A stretch of DNA of 64,000 nucleotides from Trametes villosa (GCA_002964805.2 PUDQ02000003.1:1860001-1924000); one strand, 5' to 3'; numbered from the stretch's first letter, positions 1 to 10,529 are shown. Program-made: numbers and translations. The notes: generated by a model not told the origin, from the letters alone.

Positions 1-57
1 GAATTAGAACCTCTCGCTGAGCTGTGCTGTGGTACTCAACTGACGACGCCCGCTCAG

Positions 58-525
58 AGCCGTACGCGATGGTGAGTACTCCACGTATACCGTAATCCAA
101 TCACGAGAAAGCTAACATAGCGCTTCGGCTCGGCGGCTTACTAGCTGTGAGCACCCCCTCTCTCTCATCCTCCGCGAAGGATGTCCACTGACATGGAAAT
201 ATAGAGTCCTGAAGGACGACGAGGTCGTTGAGGCATTCAGAGACATCCCGGAGACGAACGCGGTCGGGACCGTCTTCACCTGGATCACGAACATCAAAGC
301 CGGTACGCTCGTTCCATTCACTTCCTTCACAGAAACATGCAATCCTGACCGCACGGCATAGGTCAGGAAGTGCGGATTGAAGTCTTCGACGCCGTGGGCG
401 CGGTCGCGCCGACGGGGCTCTTTACCATCCAGCCTGGAAGTACGTCTTCGTCTTCTTCGTTGTCCCTGTATCACGTATTGATAAGTGAGTGTTCTCTAGC
501 GGATAACTGCACGCTTCTGATCTAG
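58..525 (+). CDS. Kre9/Knh1-like small secreted protein, 3' part (cut by window edge)
   Basis: This is the C-terminal two thirds of a gene whose signal peptide and first exons lie left of the window. Readable exons are 58-71 (14 nt, encodes PYAM), 145-146 (2 nt), 205-302, 362-439 and 500-525. Spliced, they read PYAM-L-VLKDDE...FTWITNIKA, then GQEVRIEVFDAVGAV...FTIQPG, then the tail TDNCTLLI and a TAG stop. The layout, the FTIQPG signature and the Cys in the last exon match the minus-strand paralogs that follow. It converges on the next gene, with about 315 bp between the stops. The family call rests on my recognition of the Ig-like Kre9/Knh1 N-terminal domain (an extracellular fold known from yeast beta-1,6-glucan assembly proteins). 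No function is proven for such minimal versions. Confidence 0.75.
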
Positions 526-840
526 TCGAGCGCTTTGAGCGTATGGCCGAAGGGCAGGTATGATGAAGGAGGGGCGAGGTGAAGGATGGGGCGCAGAAGT
601 CGGAAGGTTGCGCGACTACGATGCCCTTGCGAAACCTCTTGGACCGACGGCGGCGTGCTGTCTTCCGTCGGCGATCGTTTCATGAAAGCGCAACGCATTT
701 TGATTCAAAGTTCCGCAGACCGCGTACACGAAGCAGATGGGGAAAGAGCGAACAAGGGCGTGCGAGTCCTGTCCTCAAGCGGTTGCGCCTTGTGAATTGC
801 CCAGGCGCGCACCTCGCGATGGCGAATGGGATACCAGTCT
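526..840. other. Convergent intergenic region, nothing recognised
   Basis: This is the space between the two convergent stops of the left-edge gene and the first complete family member. Open frames here are short and show no family motifs. It presumably holds both 3' untranslated regions. Confidence 0.5.
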
Positions 841-1538
841 TCATCCGACCACGTTGCAGTCGTCCTCTATTAGATGAACACACACTCTCAAAATCAGCAC
901 TCCGTACCCATCATCCAAGATGACTGCCCAAAACCACAATCACGTACCTCCGGGCTGGATAGTGAACGGCGCCGTCTCCGCGGTCGCCCCGGTCTCGTCG
1001 TTCAGCGCCAGGGTCACGGTCGTGCCTGCGCAGTTCTCGTGAGCGACGGTCTTTTCACGCGCCAGAAAGGGAGGGGTCTATAAACGTACCGGCCTTGACG
1101 TTTGTCTGCCAGTTCAGGGAGTGCTGCGTGCTCGGGAGGCCGCCGAACTCTTGGATGGGTGCGCCGTCTTCGAGGACGCTATGAAGCGCGAACGGACGCA
1201 CGTTGAGTTATCACGTAGGGGCCACGCATGATTAGTGAAAACAAAGCAGCACTCACCGCTGGAAAAGAAGAATCCCTGTTAGTGAACGACTGGATGGATA
1301 CTCTTCGGGCGACGTACCAGGAAGTAAAGCCCGGAACCGCCTTCCCAGGTGAGCAGCGTGTTCTCGCACTGCCGCGCGACCGCGCTGTTCGCGCATCAAG
1401 CGCACGCAGGTCAGTAGCTTTCCGTCAGATCCCGAACAGAGAGTGCACTCACGGAGTGTTGATAATGATCGTTTGCGCGAGTGCAGACGAGGCGAGCGCC
1501 GCAGCGGTCGCCGCCCATACCCAAGTCTTCGCAAACAT
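841..1538 (-). CDS. Kre9/Knh1-like small secreted protein (member 1)
   Basis: Spliced product of about 115 aa. Exon 1 encodes a signal peptide starting MFAKTWVWAATAAALASSA and ends at ...NTP, where every member has an intron. Exon 2 (1318-1384) carries the conserved QC and a WEGG motif and runs straight into GLYFL, so the intron that other members have between these two pieces is missing. A 2-nt exon (1257-1258, CG) joins with the next exon (1090-1178) to give Arg, followed by VLEDGAPIQEF. The next exon encodes a strand-rich segment ending FTIQPG, and the last one encodes EDDCNVVG. Two conserved Cys residues (in exon 2 and the last exon) probably form a disulfide holding the ends of the beta sandwich. 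There is no Ser/Thr-rich tail and no GPI signal, unlike longer family members in yeasts. Both decayed plus-strand copies at 7.1 and 9.0 kb resemble this gene most. Confidence 0.82.
1257..1258 (-). other. Predicted 2-nt microexon, member 1
   Basis: On the minus strand the sequence reads ttttccag|CG|gtgagt. The upstream exon ends on a codon boundary (TTC CTG) and the downstream exon begins C GTC CTC. Only inclusion of these two bases keeps the frame. Confidence 0.72.
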
Positions 1539-1598
1539 GTTGACGGCGGTGTAGTGAGTGGTCAAAGCTTGTCGCAGGGTCTGACTCCTTCCCTTCCC

Positions 1599-1604
1599 TT
1601 TATA
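1599..1604 (-). promoter_or_regulatory. TATA box of member 1
   Basis: TATAAA on the minus strand, about 61 bp upstream of the ATG at 1538. A TATA-like element lies 60-91 bp upstream of the start codon in all nine complete members of the family here, suggesting regulated, possibly strong transcription. Confidence 0.6.
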
Positions 1605-2314
1605 CCTCACAGCGTACGGAGGTCGGATCCGCGAGGAAGCCTCGTGAACAGTCCAGCGTCCAGGACCGCGCTAGAGCGTCACCCAGGCCGCGGGCGCCCG
1701 ACACCGGCGCTACCTCCCCGCAGCGCGCTACCCCGCATGAGACCGGTCGCGTCGACTGCGAACTGCGAGCTTCCAACCACCATCAACCCTCCACCTCGTG
1801 AGCGCCACCACGACCTCTCGGCCTCTGCCGAATTTGTTGCTCACCTCTACTCGCCGACGACCATCAACGTTTTGCCTTCACAGCCTCCCGCTGCGCCCTG
1901 AGAAGGTCAGGCGGCCAGGCCCACCTCCATCCGCAGTGCCGCCGCGATCGCTGCTGTGCGTTCCAAGAATACGCGGAGAGGCATCCAGGCAGCACGCGCG
2001 GGGCTTGCTGGCCGCGACCGGAACCGTCCGCTCGAAACGGAGTTGCGGAACGGCGGAGGTGAGAGGTACGTGCGACTCGGACGTGACCGTCGATACACCT
2101 TGCAGATCATCGCAGTTTCGATGATATATGTATGGTGCGTACATGCATTCCTTCTCTGTTTGTGGAATGAATGGCCTGACAGGATGCGATACCGACGGGA
2201 ACGTTACTGCGTGCGCGGAATGTGATCTACATTCGCTCATGCAGCGCTGACGTCGCCTCGCAAATCCTTCTCCACTCGGCACTTGACGCGCCCGCTTTCT
2301 GGTGCTCCGGACTA
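1605..2314. other. Intergenic, nothing recognised
   Basis: About 700 bp between member 1 and the stop of member 2. It should contain the rest of the promoter of member 1 and the 3' end of member 2. I see no family motif or repeat in it. Confidence 0.45.
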
Positions 2315-3025
2315 CTACGCGACAAGCGTGCAGTCGTCCGCTGCAGCAGAAGTCTCAGTACGTGGCGTCGACTCCCTGAGCACACAAGAAGTCACTCACT
2401 TCCCGGTAGGATCGTGAACGTCGGGGTAGTCGACACCTGCCCCGTTTGGTCCACGATCAACAGACTGACCAGCTCGCCTATAGTGAGCGAAACCGCAGCG
2501 CACAGTCAGTAATCTCGTAGTACGCGCTGTGAGAGCGGGGAAGGAGAGAGGACGCACCCGCGCGGATGTCTGTGTTCCAGATGACCGAGTTTGAGTTGAC
2601 GCCGAAGGAGTCGACGGTTACGTGGCCGCGCTGGATCCTGTGTCCGGAAACTCATAGTAAGATCGTGCATACGCTTCGACGCCCATCGCTACTCACTCCT
2701 GCATGACCATATCTGTTAGTCTGTGGTTTGATCAGAGAAGATATGAAGCCGCTGACGTACCAAGTTGAAGGGCTCTGCGAGAAATGTCAGTATGGATGCA
2801 GATCGCTAGCTCGAGTCTGGGGACAGCACGTACTGTTCCCGCCGGTCCAGGTGATGCGCGTGGGCTCGCACTGACGCGGGTTGGAGCTGAGTGGGCAAAA
2901 CTAGTCAGGAGACGACGATGGTGCGTGATGCTAGCTGCCTACGGGGTGTCAATGTCGAGCGGGGGAACCTGGGCAAGAACGGACGCGGCGAGCGCGACGG
3001 TGACAGCGATAGTGCCCGCGAGCAT
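2315..3025 (-). CDS. Kre9/Knh1-like small secreted protein (member 2)
   Basis: Spliced product of about 111 aa in seven exons. The signal peptide begins MLAGTIAVTVALAASVLAQ. Exon 2 encodes SNPRQCEPTRITWTGGN, exon 3 is a 14-nt exon (KPFNL when joined), exon 4 is the 2-nt exon at 2697-2698 (GA, giving Glu with the next base), and exon 5 encodes IQRGHVTVDSFGV up to NTDIRA. Exon 6 encodes the strand ending FTILPG, a variant of the usual FTIQPG. The tail is TDDCTLVA. A TATA-like element (TATATT on the minus strand, 3100-3105) lies 75 bp upstream. All seven exons join in frame, so I regard the gene as intact. Confidence 0.8.
2697..2698 (-). other. Predicted 2-nt microexon, member 2
   Basis: Minus strand reads catgcag|GA|gtgagt. 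The 14-nt exon before it ends on a codon boundary and the exon after it starts G ATC CAG, so the split codon is GAG (Glu). Confidence 0.72.
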
Positions 3026-3105
3026 GTTGGTATGTGATGTAGGCGCGTCGGGAGCGAGACTGAAGCTGAGCGTGCAGATGCTCGAACTACAGACCAGTCA
3101 ATATA

Positions 3106-3969
3106 TGCTGCTCTTGCGTGACCGCGCGAGCCCGTCCTGCATGGAGCAACATGCTCATCAGCTTCGCGCGCTACGCCATCACTTCGGGCGAACAGCACAC
3201 TCTACGCGACCTCAACTCCGCGAGGCGGGTGCCCCACTCGACGACGCTCAACGACTCGGTCCATCTGGTGGGAGAGGATATCACAGCCCCTCTGAAAAGT
3301 CCGTCACGACCTAGGTCGTCAAACGCGCCATCTCTAGAGCGAATACCCTACCTGTCTACGAAACCGTCGTAAGCAGATATCAATACATTGCATGGCACGT
3401 ATAGGAGACTTACAAGATCAGGCGTTCCCCTAGCGCTCTTCTCTTGATCGTCGACTTGCACGAACTGCGAACAGTCACTGAACACAAGAAGTACCATCGG
3501 GTAGATGGTGGGCGCCCAGCGGCGATCCTACGGCGCGCGCCGTCTCTCGAACCCGTGCGCCGATCGCAGTCCATGCGCATCAGCCTGTACGGGGCACAGC
3601 ATGGTTACATCCCGCGGTATGAACTCACCTGGCCCTGCCGCCGGCGTAAAGCTGTTCGGGATCGTACTACAGAGCCTTTCACGACTCGCGCGATGTTCGC
3701 TCGCCGCGAGCTCTGGACTGACGTGAAAGCGGTGCAAGGCGCGGCATTGCCTCCTTCGCCATCGTCGTGACCGTCCGCGGTGTAGCGAATAAGCGAGGAT
3801 GCTCGCGTTGAACGACATTGCTACAACGTTTTATTTGATTCAGTATTCAAACCTCGACAGGTGGGCTCCTCATGCATACGCGAAGGTCGCGAGTACGACG
3901 GCATGCGGCGAGAGACGCGAAGGCCTGAGAAGCATCTACACCCTTACGAGTGTGTGTCCTTCGATGTGC
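3106..3969. other. Intergenic, nothing recognised
   Basis: About 860 bp between the promoter of member 2 and the stop of member 3. I checked both strands for the QC/WxGG and FTIQPG signatures and found none. Open frames are short and without recognisable motifs. Confidence 0.45.
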
Positions 3970-4603
3970 CTAGATCAACGTGCAGTCATCCGCTGCAATA
4001 CACAACATCAGTATGCAGAATCATCGAGCCAGCAAACCACACAAAGTACTCACATCCCGGCTGGACGGTGAACGGCGCGCTCAGGACGAACTTGCCCGTG
4101 GCGTCGATGAGCTCGAGCGTAATCACCGAGCCTGTACATGCGCGTTACGTTTGCGAACGAGCGGGGGTGAGGCGAAGGCTTACCATTAGCAACGTTCGTG
4201 TCCCAGACGAAGGCGTTTGATCCAAGGGTGCCGAACGACTCGATCACTTGGTTGTCCCTCTGGAACCTGTGCCGGGCGGTTAGCCGTGTAACGGCCTCAT
4301 GGGTGCAAAGCAATACAGGACTCACTCCTGTAGCACGAGAGGTGTGTCTGATCAGTCTCAGGCGCAGCGAGGATATGTAGGAAGGCTGACGTACTAAAAG
4401 GAACGATGGCTCTCCGCCCTCCCAAGTGATGGTTGTGCGTTCGCACTGACGCGCATCGGTTCTATTCAACGGCGGTCAGCGAAAGTCACGGTGATCACGA
4501 TATGCCTAACTGAGAGGACGTACGGCGTGTTGATCGTGAGCGGGCCCTGTGCGAAGACGGTAGCGGCGAGCGCAACGGTGACGGCGAGGGTGCGAGCGAG
4601 CAT
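3970..4603 (-). CDS. Kre9/Knh1-like small secreted protein (member 3)
   Basis: Spliced product of about 110 aa. The signal peptide MLARTLAVTVALAATVFAQ is nearly the same as in member 2, so these two are close paralogs. As in member 1, the exon with QC and WEGG is fused to the segment PSFLL, so the intron before the 14-nt exon is absent. The 2-nt exon is 4327-4328 (GA, Glu). The following exon encodes FQRDNQVIESFGTLGSN, and the next ends SAPFTVQPG. The last exon encodes SDDCTLI. A TATA-like element (TATAAG, 4694-4699) lies about 91 bp upstream of the ATG. Confidence 0.82.
4327..4328 (-). other. Predicted 2-nt microexon, member 3
   Basis: Minus strand reads gctacag|GA|gtgagt. The exon before ends TTC CTT TTA and the exon after starts G TTC CAG, giving Glu-Phe across the junction. 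Confidence 0.72.
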
Positions 4604-4699
4604 CTTGTTCGTCTTGTGTGCCGTTACTGAATGAACTGAGAAGGAAGTCGGATGTTAGAGCCGATAAGTACCGCTGTACACTGACAGTCCGATCTTATA

Positions 4700-5169
4700 C
4701 TCGTGCGGGAGCATCGAGCGCCGCGCGTGCTCGCAGCACAAGCGGGCAAGCATGCCCGCCCGCATTGTCCGATGGGGCACGAATGCACACTGGAGCACCA
4801 CGAGCACCGCCTACCGTAGGCGAGCGATCAAAGCGGGAGAACGGCTCGCCTCGCCCGTGGTTTCTATGCATCGGAATGGTCTTGCGTCGCGCGATGCAAT
4901 GGCGGCATTGTCGTACGTGTGCATCCACATTGTACGCCGAGCACAGCTGGTGGGGTGTAGTGGCCGGGGCGAGAAAGCACGTAAAACCTGTGCATGGGAT
5001 TTGTGTCTGTATCCGGTTATCTGATCGTCAGTACAGCAATGTACGATATTCACAACGTTCAGAGGTGCGTATACGTAGCGGGAGAGAGGTGGAACGAGAA
5101 GCGGCATTGAGAACAACACTTGATGCCCACTCAGTCTATCTCCGGAACGCCGCATGCTCCCCAACAAAA
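4700..5169. other. Intergenic with a duplicated 3' flank
   Basis: About 470 bp with no gene recognised. From about 4,990 onward it is clearly similar to the region from about 7,640, which lies at the same place 3' of member 5. Shared stretches include TCGTCAGTACA and ACAATGTACG-like strings in the same order, with base changes. The tandem duplication that made members 4 and 5 therefore included their 3' flanks. Confidence 0.5.
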
Positions 5170-5894
5170 TCAAGCGAGCTCGCAATCGTCCGCTGTGGAG
5201 TATGCGCTGCATCAGCGACATACCCGTCCTAAATGGGGCATACTCACATCCAGGCTGGATGGTGAACGGAGCGCTGAAGGCGGTGGTGTTCGTGGAATCG
5301 ATGATTGCGAAAGTGACCGACGTGTCTGTATGGTAGCAGGTGAGAAGGGACTTCGCATGCAAGCATGCGGAGTTTGAAAGGGGTGATAACGGTGAGAGGC
5401 ATGACGCACTGGCCGGAATGTTCGTGTCCCAAGTAAAGGCGACTTCATCAGCCGGGATGTTCAAGAACGTTTCGAGGGGGGCATCCCCAACGCGGCCACT
5501 GTTGAATATCCTGCGGATTCGGAGCTATGAATCGTAGCTAGCGAACGCACAGAATCGCGGGACTCACTCCTGTACAGCACAAACGTCAGTGAAGCCATAG
5601 AATGGAGATGGGCTACGAGCGACTTACGACTTTGTAAGGCCCTGTGAGATAGGGAACAAGATGTTAGGTTACGGAGGAAATTCATAACTTGATTTCAATA
5701 CACTCACCAGTGCCGCCCCCAAACACAATCAGCGTGGTCTCGCATTGTGCAGCGTGGGCACTCATGAGGCAAAAGCTATAGCGCGGGTTTTCGAAGAATG
5801 TAGTTCGGACTCACGGAGTGTTGATTTCCAGCGGGACCGCTGCGACGGCCGAGAGAGCCAAAGCAAGGGAGAGGGTCGAGAACTTGGAGAACAT
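5170..5894 (-). CDS. Kre9/Knh1-like small secreted protein (member 4)
   Basis: Spliced product of about 116 aa in seven exons. The signal peptide is MFSKFSTLSLALALSAVAA. Exon 2 encodes AHAAQCETTLIVFGGG, the 14-nt exon encodes PYKV, and the 2-nt exon is 5568-5569 (GA, Glu). The next exon encodes IFNSGRVGDAPLETFLNIPA, followed by the Asn-Thr-rich strand NTSVTFAIIDSTNTTA ending FTIQPG. The tail is SDDCELA and a TGA stop. The segment contains several N-X-S/T sequons, so N-glycosylation is possible. Members 4 and 5 are a tandem pair: they share signal peptide type, exon lengths, tail and flanks. TATAAA at 5974-5979 lies about 80 bp upstream. Confidence 0.83.
5568..5569 (-). other. Predicted 2-nt microexon, member 4
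   Basis: Minus strand reads tgtacag|GA|gtgagt, between the 14-nt exon ending AAA GTC and an exon starting G ATA TTC. The split codon is GAG (Glu). Confidence 0.72.
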
Positions 5895-5973
5895 GCTGTA
5901 ATGAGTTGACGTGGGCGGATGAGTTGGATTGTGGGGGTTTGATGAGAGCAAGAGGCGTACCGTGTCGCCTCCC

Positions 5974-5979
5974 TTTATA
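5974..5979 (-). promoter_or_regulatory. TATA box of member 4
   Basis: TATAAA on the minus strand about 80 bp upstream of the ATG at 5894. The region just upstream matches the flank of member 5 at about 8,620, so the promoter was duplicated with the gene. Confidence 0.55.
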
Positions 5980-5994
5980 ACGTGCCATTGGACT

Positions 5995-7139
5995 TCAGGC
6001 GCTGTTCACGCAGACGAACCGCCTTGGTGGCACACCGTCATACGAGGCTCATGCGCAGACAGTGTACTGCGAACTGCACTGTACCAGCGGAGGCCTGTCA
6101 CGTCGAGACATTGGAGGTGGGGCATCGCTCGCAGTTTGCGCCGCCAACGCATACTGCGTCTATTAGGCTTTCGGTGTTCTATCGTTGCAGCCGCACCCCA
6201 CGGAAGGCGCCGCCCTGTCGGACGAAGAGGATCGCAGCGAATTCAACTGATATGCGACATCTTCAGCGTGATTAGATGGACTCCCTACGCGTAGAGCTGA
6301 GACGTACCACTATCATACTTCACGTCTCCTCGAGGTGCCACGGCACCTCTGATCCCCATACATCAAACGTCAGAGCCTTCAGAATGGCCTTCTGAGAACT
6401 CTGTCCTGGAATTGAGACCGCATCGACGGTGGGCGTGAGCGCTCGTTGAAACATGGCCGTCCAGGCAAGACCGCCCGTGGGCGACCACGTAATACGCAGA
6501 CGCTGACAACGAGTAGGAACGGACCTCCTGGGACGCCACCGCCACTCAAAGCGTGCCGCGGAGCACGACGGCGCTGGGAGTGTTCGGCAGCGCAGGAGAT
6601 GGATGGTCTCCTACCGTGGCAGCCCCCACGATCCAATGCGTACCGTATCCACACGCACGAGGACCATATCGCACACGATGGAGAGACCAGGGGCATGGTG
6701 AACTGCCACAGCCTACAGGCCGTCTTGCCGAGAGGGAGCTTCCCGGTCCTAGGAGTCGGCATCGATGGGATAGACATAGAGCACATCGCGTTCAGCGATG
6801 GGCAGGATGCTGTCGTCTATGAGGTAGAGAATATGCGCCTGCTCGTGATGTCTTCATCTACGGCGATTGACCGAGCAGCTTGAACGGAAAGAAGTATACT
6901 ACTGGCGAGGGTCATATACCAACGCCACGTATTCCATGGCGCTCACGAGTGCCTCCGATCCAAGTCGGCACATATGGGACAGCCCTTGCGCTCCAAAAAG
7001 AGCCACGGCTCCTCGGCGACGAGGTGGGCGCGACCGGTCCCGTACGGAGAAACTCACTGCGAGAAGACGGCGCTGACGCTGGACGCCCGTAGCCCAAATG
7101 ATGTTCTGCGCAACGCTCGACGCTCAACGGCCCGCTTTC
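5995..7139. other. Intergenic, duplicated 5' flank then nothing recognised
   Basis: The first 150 bp resemble the upstream region of member 5 (GACTTCA.GCGCTGTT.. followed by CAGACGAACC-like sequence). The rest has no motif I can assign. Confidence 0.4.
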
Positions 7140-7660
7140 GCATCCGACGACCGTCTGTGCACGCGTGGCGACGGCTGCCGCGCGAACAGTTACTACAAAC
7201 AACTCTTTGTTAGTACGCGCCTGAATTCGAGTTGTGGGTCACGTAGCTCACCCGGACTCGGCGCTCCAGTCGCTGACAGCGCCATCGCGCCGCGCAGCAA
7301 GAGTGCACGCTGGTCACCTAGAACGGTGGCTCCAGTGCGCGTAGTACTAGAAGTCCTTTGCGCGGGCACATAGCTAGCTAGCGCTTGCCGCAGACAATCT
7401 GCGCGCCGAGTTCTTCCTCGCACGCCGCACTCGCCAAGTTGGCTGACAGAGTCATGGATGGCTGTGTTCGTTTGCCCGCAGGGTGAGCCTATGCAGAGGG
7501 GTCCGCATATAGCCACTGACCTTGTGCCCGCTCGCCCGCAGAGCATACTGAAGACGACGCGCGCGCGATGGCCATGGCGTTCATCTGCAGTACTAGCAGG
7601 GACGGCGCCGTCCACTTTCAGCACCTCACACCTGTGCATGAGGAAAATTATGTCTGTATC
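7140..7660 (+). pseudogene. Decayed plus-strand copy of the Kre9/Knh1-like family (relic A)
   Basis: Pieces of a member-1-like gene are readable in order on the plus strand. Around 7,150 GGCGACGGCTGCCGCGC matches the signal-peptide codons, followed by a degraded ...AACACTCC/GTGAGT junction. Around 7,290-7,330 the QC...TLVTW segment is present, but the conserved Trp codon is TAG and the phase is broken. Around 7,530 CGCAGAGCATACTGAAGAC corresponds to the start of the VLEDG exon. I see no way to splice a full protein. It is opposite in strand to members 4 and 5, between which it lies. Confidence 0.5.
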
Positions 7661-7815
7661 CGTTCATCCGATCGTCAGTACAACAATGTACGGGATTCGA
7701 AAGCCCTTGGGGTGCGTAGCGGGATAGAGACGGAACGGGAAGCTGCGTTCAAGTTGAGAGCACCACTCAACGCCCATGAGTCTATCCCCGGAACGCCGCA
7801 TGCTCCGAAGCCAAC

Positions 7816-8524
7816 TCAGACGAGCTCGCAGTCGTCCGCTGTCGAGCATTCATAACATCAGAGACACACTCGTTGTAAACCGGGCGTACTCACAGCCAGG
7901 CTGGATGATGAACGGAGCGCTCTCAGCAATAGCCCCCGTGGAGTCGACGAGCTTGAGAGCGACCGACTTGCCTGCAGATCGGCAGATCAGAAAGGGACGT
8001 CGCACGCAACAGTGCAGGGTTCGAGAGCGGCGCGACGCACCAGCATGAACGTTCGTGTTCCAATCGAAGGTGGTCCGGTCAGCCGGGAGATTACCGAACT
8101 CCTCGATGGCGGCGCCGTTAACGTCGCCACCGTCGAAGATCCTGCGGTTCGAGGTTATGAAGCGCAGGTGGCAAATGCACGGTGTCGCGGGACTCACCCC
8201 TACCCAGTGCAAACGTCAGTGTATCGTACAACAGATGTGCGCTATGGACGACTTACAAGGAAGAATGGCCCTGTGAGATAGTCGGTGCGGTGTTAGGTTC
8301 CGGAGGAAACCGACACGGCCGGCTGAATGCACTTACCCTTGCCGCCAGTCCATTCGATCAACGTAGGCTCGCATTGCGCAGCGCCAACACTCATAAGAGG
8401 ACGCATTTTAGCGCGGCTTTCCAGCGAATGCAAGTGGTACTCACGGAGTGTCAATGATCAGTGGGGCTGCTGCGACGGCCGAGAGAGCCAGCGCGAGGGT
8501 GAGGATCGAACACTGAGAGAACAT
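7816..8524 (-). CDS. Kre9/Knh1-like small secreted protein (member 5)
   Basis: Spliced product of about 116 aa, the tandem sister of member 4. The signal peptide is MFSQCSILTLALALSAVAAA; it contains an extra Cys not present in the sister. Exon 2 encodes VGAAQCEPTLIEWTGG, the 14-nt exon encodes PFFL, and the 2-nt exon is 8198-8199 (GG, Gly). The next exon encodes IFDGGDVNGAAIEEFGNLPA, followed by GKSVALKLVDSTGAIAESA and FIIQPG, and the tail SDDCELV. Two TATAAG elements (8601-8606 and 8614-8619, minus strand) lie 77-95 bp upstream. Confidence 0.83.
8198..8199 (-). other. Predicted 2-nt microexon, member 5
   Basis: Minus strand reads gggtag|GG|gtgagt. It follows the 14-nt exon ending TTC CTT and precedes an exon starting G ATC TTC, so the split codon is GGG (Gly). 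Confidence 0.68.
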
Positions 8525-8989
8525 GCTGTACCGAGTTGACGAGGGAGGATGAGTTGGACTGTGGGATTTCGATGGAGGCGAAGGACATACCGTGTACTCT
8601 CTTATATCCTCTCCTTATAGCACGCAATTAGACTTCATGCGCTGTTTGCGCGGACGAACCACTCTGGTAGCATAACGGACAGCATACACCGTCATGCGCG
8701 ACTCGTGCGCAGACGAAGTTGACTGCGAACTGCTGCAGGCCAGCGGAGTGTCGTCACGCGGGTTGAGTAACTGGCATAATGGATTGCATCCGCACGGTAT
8801 TGGACATGGTGTACTGCTCGCAGCTTGCGCCGCCCATGCATATTGCATCCATTAAGCTTTCGACGTTCTGTTGCCGTAGTCTGATGCATTGAAAGTAGCA
8901 CGCCGTCAACCACAACATGGGTAGCGACGAGCTTAACCTACGAGGCATCTCTGGCATCAGGAGATAGGTTTCCGACACGTTCGTTCCGC

Positions 8990-9650
8990 CTGTATATGGA
9001 CGGCGACAGCTGCTGCGCATGCCTCGCCTCGCCCGCGCTCGCGTGGATGTTACTACCAACAATTCATGAGTACGCGCTTCATCTGGTGTTGAAAGAAACG
9101 CCAGAAGCTCACCACGATGCGTTTGACCCGCCGAGAGCGCGAGGACGCGTTAATCACCGAGAACGGCATATAGTTGACGCATACGCGGCCATGCGGTCAG
9201 CGTGTAGGACTCTTCTTCCTCACACGCCATCTGTCTAATCGCCATCGTGGCTGGCATATTCACTGGTATCTGCGTTCGTTCGCCCGGCCGCGATGAGCTC
9301 GCGCAGAGCGGCCCGCATATATGCACTCACCTCGCGTCCAGCAGAGTCCTGAGAGACCGTACGCCGACCCAAGAGTTCACAAGCCTCTTCGACTGGCAGA
9401 TGACTGTCGACTGTCAAGCGCGGTACGTCCCAGGACTTCTCCTTCCCGTACTTGCGCTTGTGCACAGCTATCGACGACTGTTGGGTAGGCGCGGCTGTAA
9501 CCCTCGCGTTCAACGACGAAACCGGGGAGACGGCGGAGACGGCGCCGTTCGCTATCCAGCGCGGAAGCGAGTCTTCGTTTGCCGGCAGGGGGGTGCCGAC
9601 GCTGAGATTGAACGCCTGTTCAGGGAAAAACCGCACAATCGCCGGATGAG
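8990..9650 (+). pseudogene. Decayed plus-strand copy of the Kre9/Knh1-like family (relic B)
   Basis: At 8,998-9,075 the signal-peptide codons of a member-1-like gene are recognisable (ACGGCGACAGCTGCTGCGC), ending in CAATTCATGAGT, a damaged exon 1 donor. At 9,333-9,395 a degraded VLEDG...LNWQ exon follows an AG. At 9,484-9,571 the penultimate exon is almost intact and reads AAVTLAFNDETGETAETA then FAIQRG; the usual PG is RG and the donor reads GCGAGT instead of GTGAGT. I cannot reconstruct a complete frame. The good preservation of one exon against damage elsewhere suggests recent loss. Confidence 0.55.
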
Positions 9651-10529
9651 GGCGCCGTGTCGACCTCTCACGTAGCCGGCCAAGAGGTCTTCAGACGGTT
9701 CACTGTTCATACAGGACTAACTCACCTACATGCCCTCGGTCCTCCTCCACCCTGCCTACTCGGCAAATTGTATGATGCTTTGCTCCAAGCGAGTGAAGGC
9801 GAGTCGTGCCGTGGGGGACGACGGCGGGATGCGGGTGGTATCGGTGTTGCCTGCGAGTGGTTGTCGCCGGGCCCGCCACGGTAGTCGTCCATTCGACGAC
9901 CAGAGAGAGAAAGACCAGCAGGTGAGGAGGAGAAGCAAGTAATACCCCAGGAGTGCGTCTTCACAAACAGCAGAGTAGCATGGCACCGACAAGAAGAGGG
10001 ATACACGAGCAGCAGCAGTGGGAGGTGCGGCCGGCCGGAAGAGCTACGCGGGTCGGTGTTCGAGTCGACGTTGGAGCGGGCAGTGAGACACATCCAGATG
10101 GGAGAAGCGAGCAGGCCCTAGAGCAGCGTCCCCAGCAGTAGCGCAGCGTAACACCCAGCCAGTGCAGAGGTGTGAGAGCATAGGCAAGAGAAGACCACAA
10201 CGAGCGATCGCCGTCGAGAAAAGAGGTGCGTCGTGCGTGGGCGCCAAAACAGGACGCCGGGAGCGCACGTGGCTGACGCCGTCCAGCCGCTCGTTATGGG
10301 AGGAGTCCGGCCGGGCATCCGTCGGCAGGCTCATCTCTAGCGCACTGAAAGTGTGTGGGTCAGTGTGTGGGATGCAGAGGTGAGAAGAGGAGAGAGACTC
10401 AGCGTCGCGGGGTATTGGGCTTCTCAGACGAAGTCAGACGCGTGAGCCACAAGGGAACGCCGCACTGGGCGAACGTCCTTGGGGTGTTGCGTTGTTGTAC
10501 GGTTCTGGAGACCTGGGGCCTAAAGGGCC

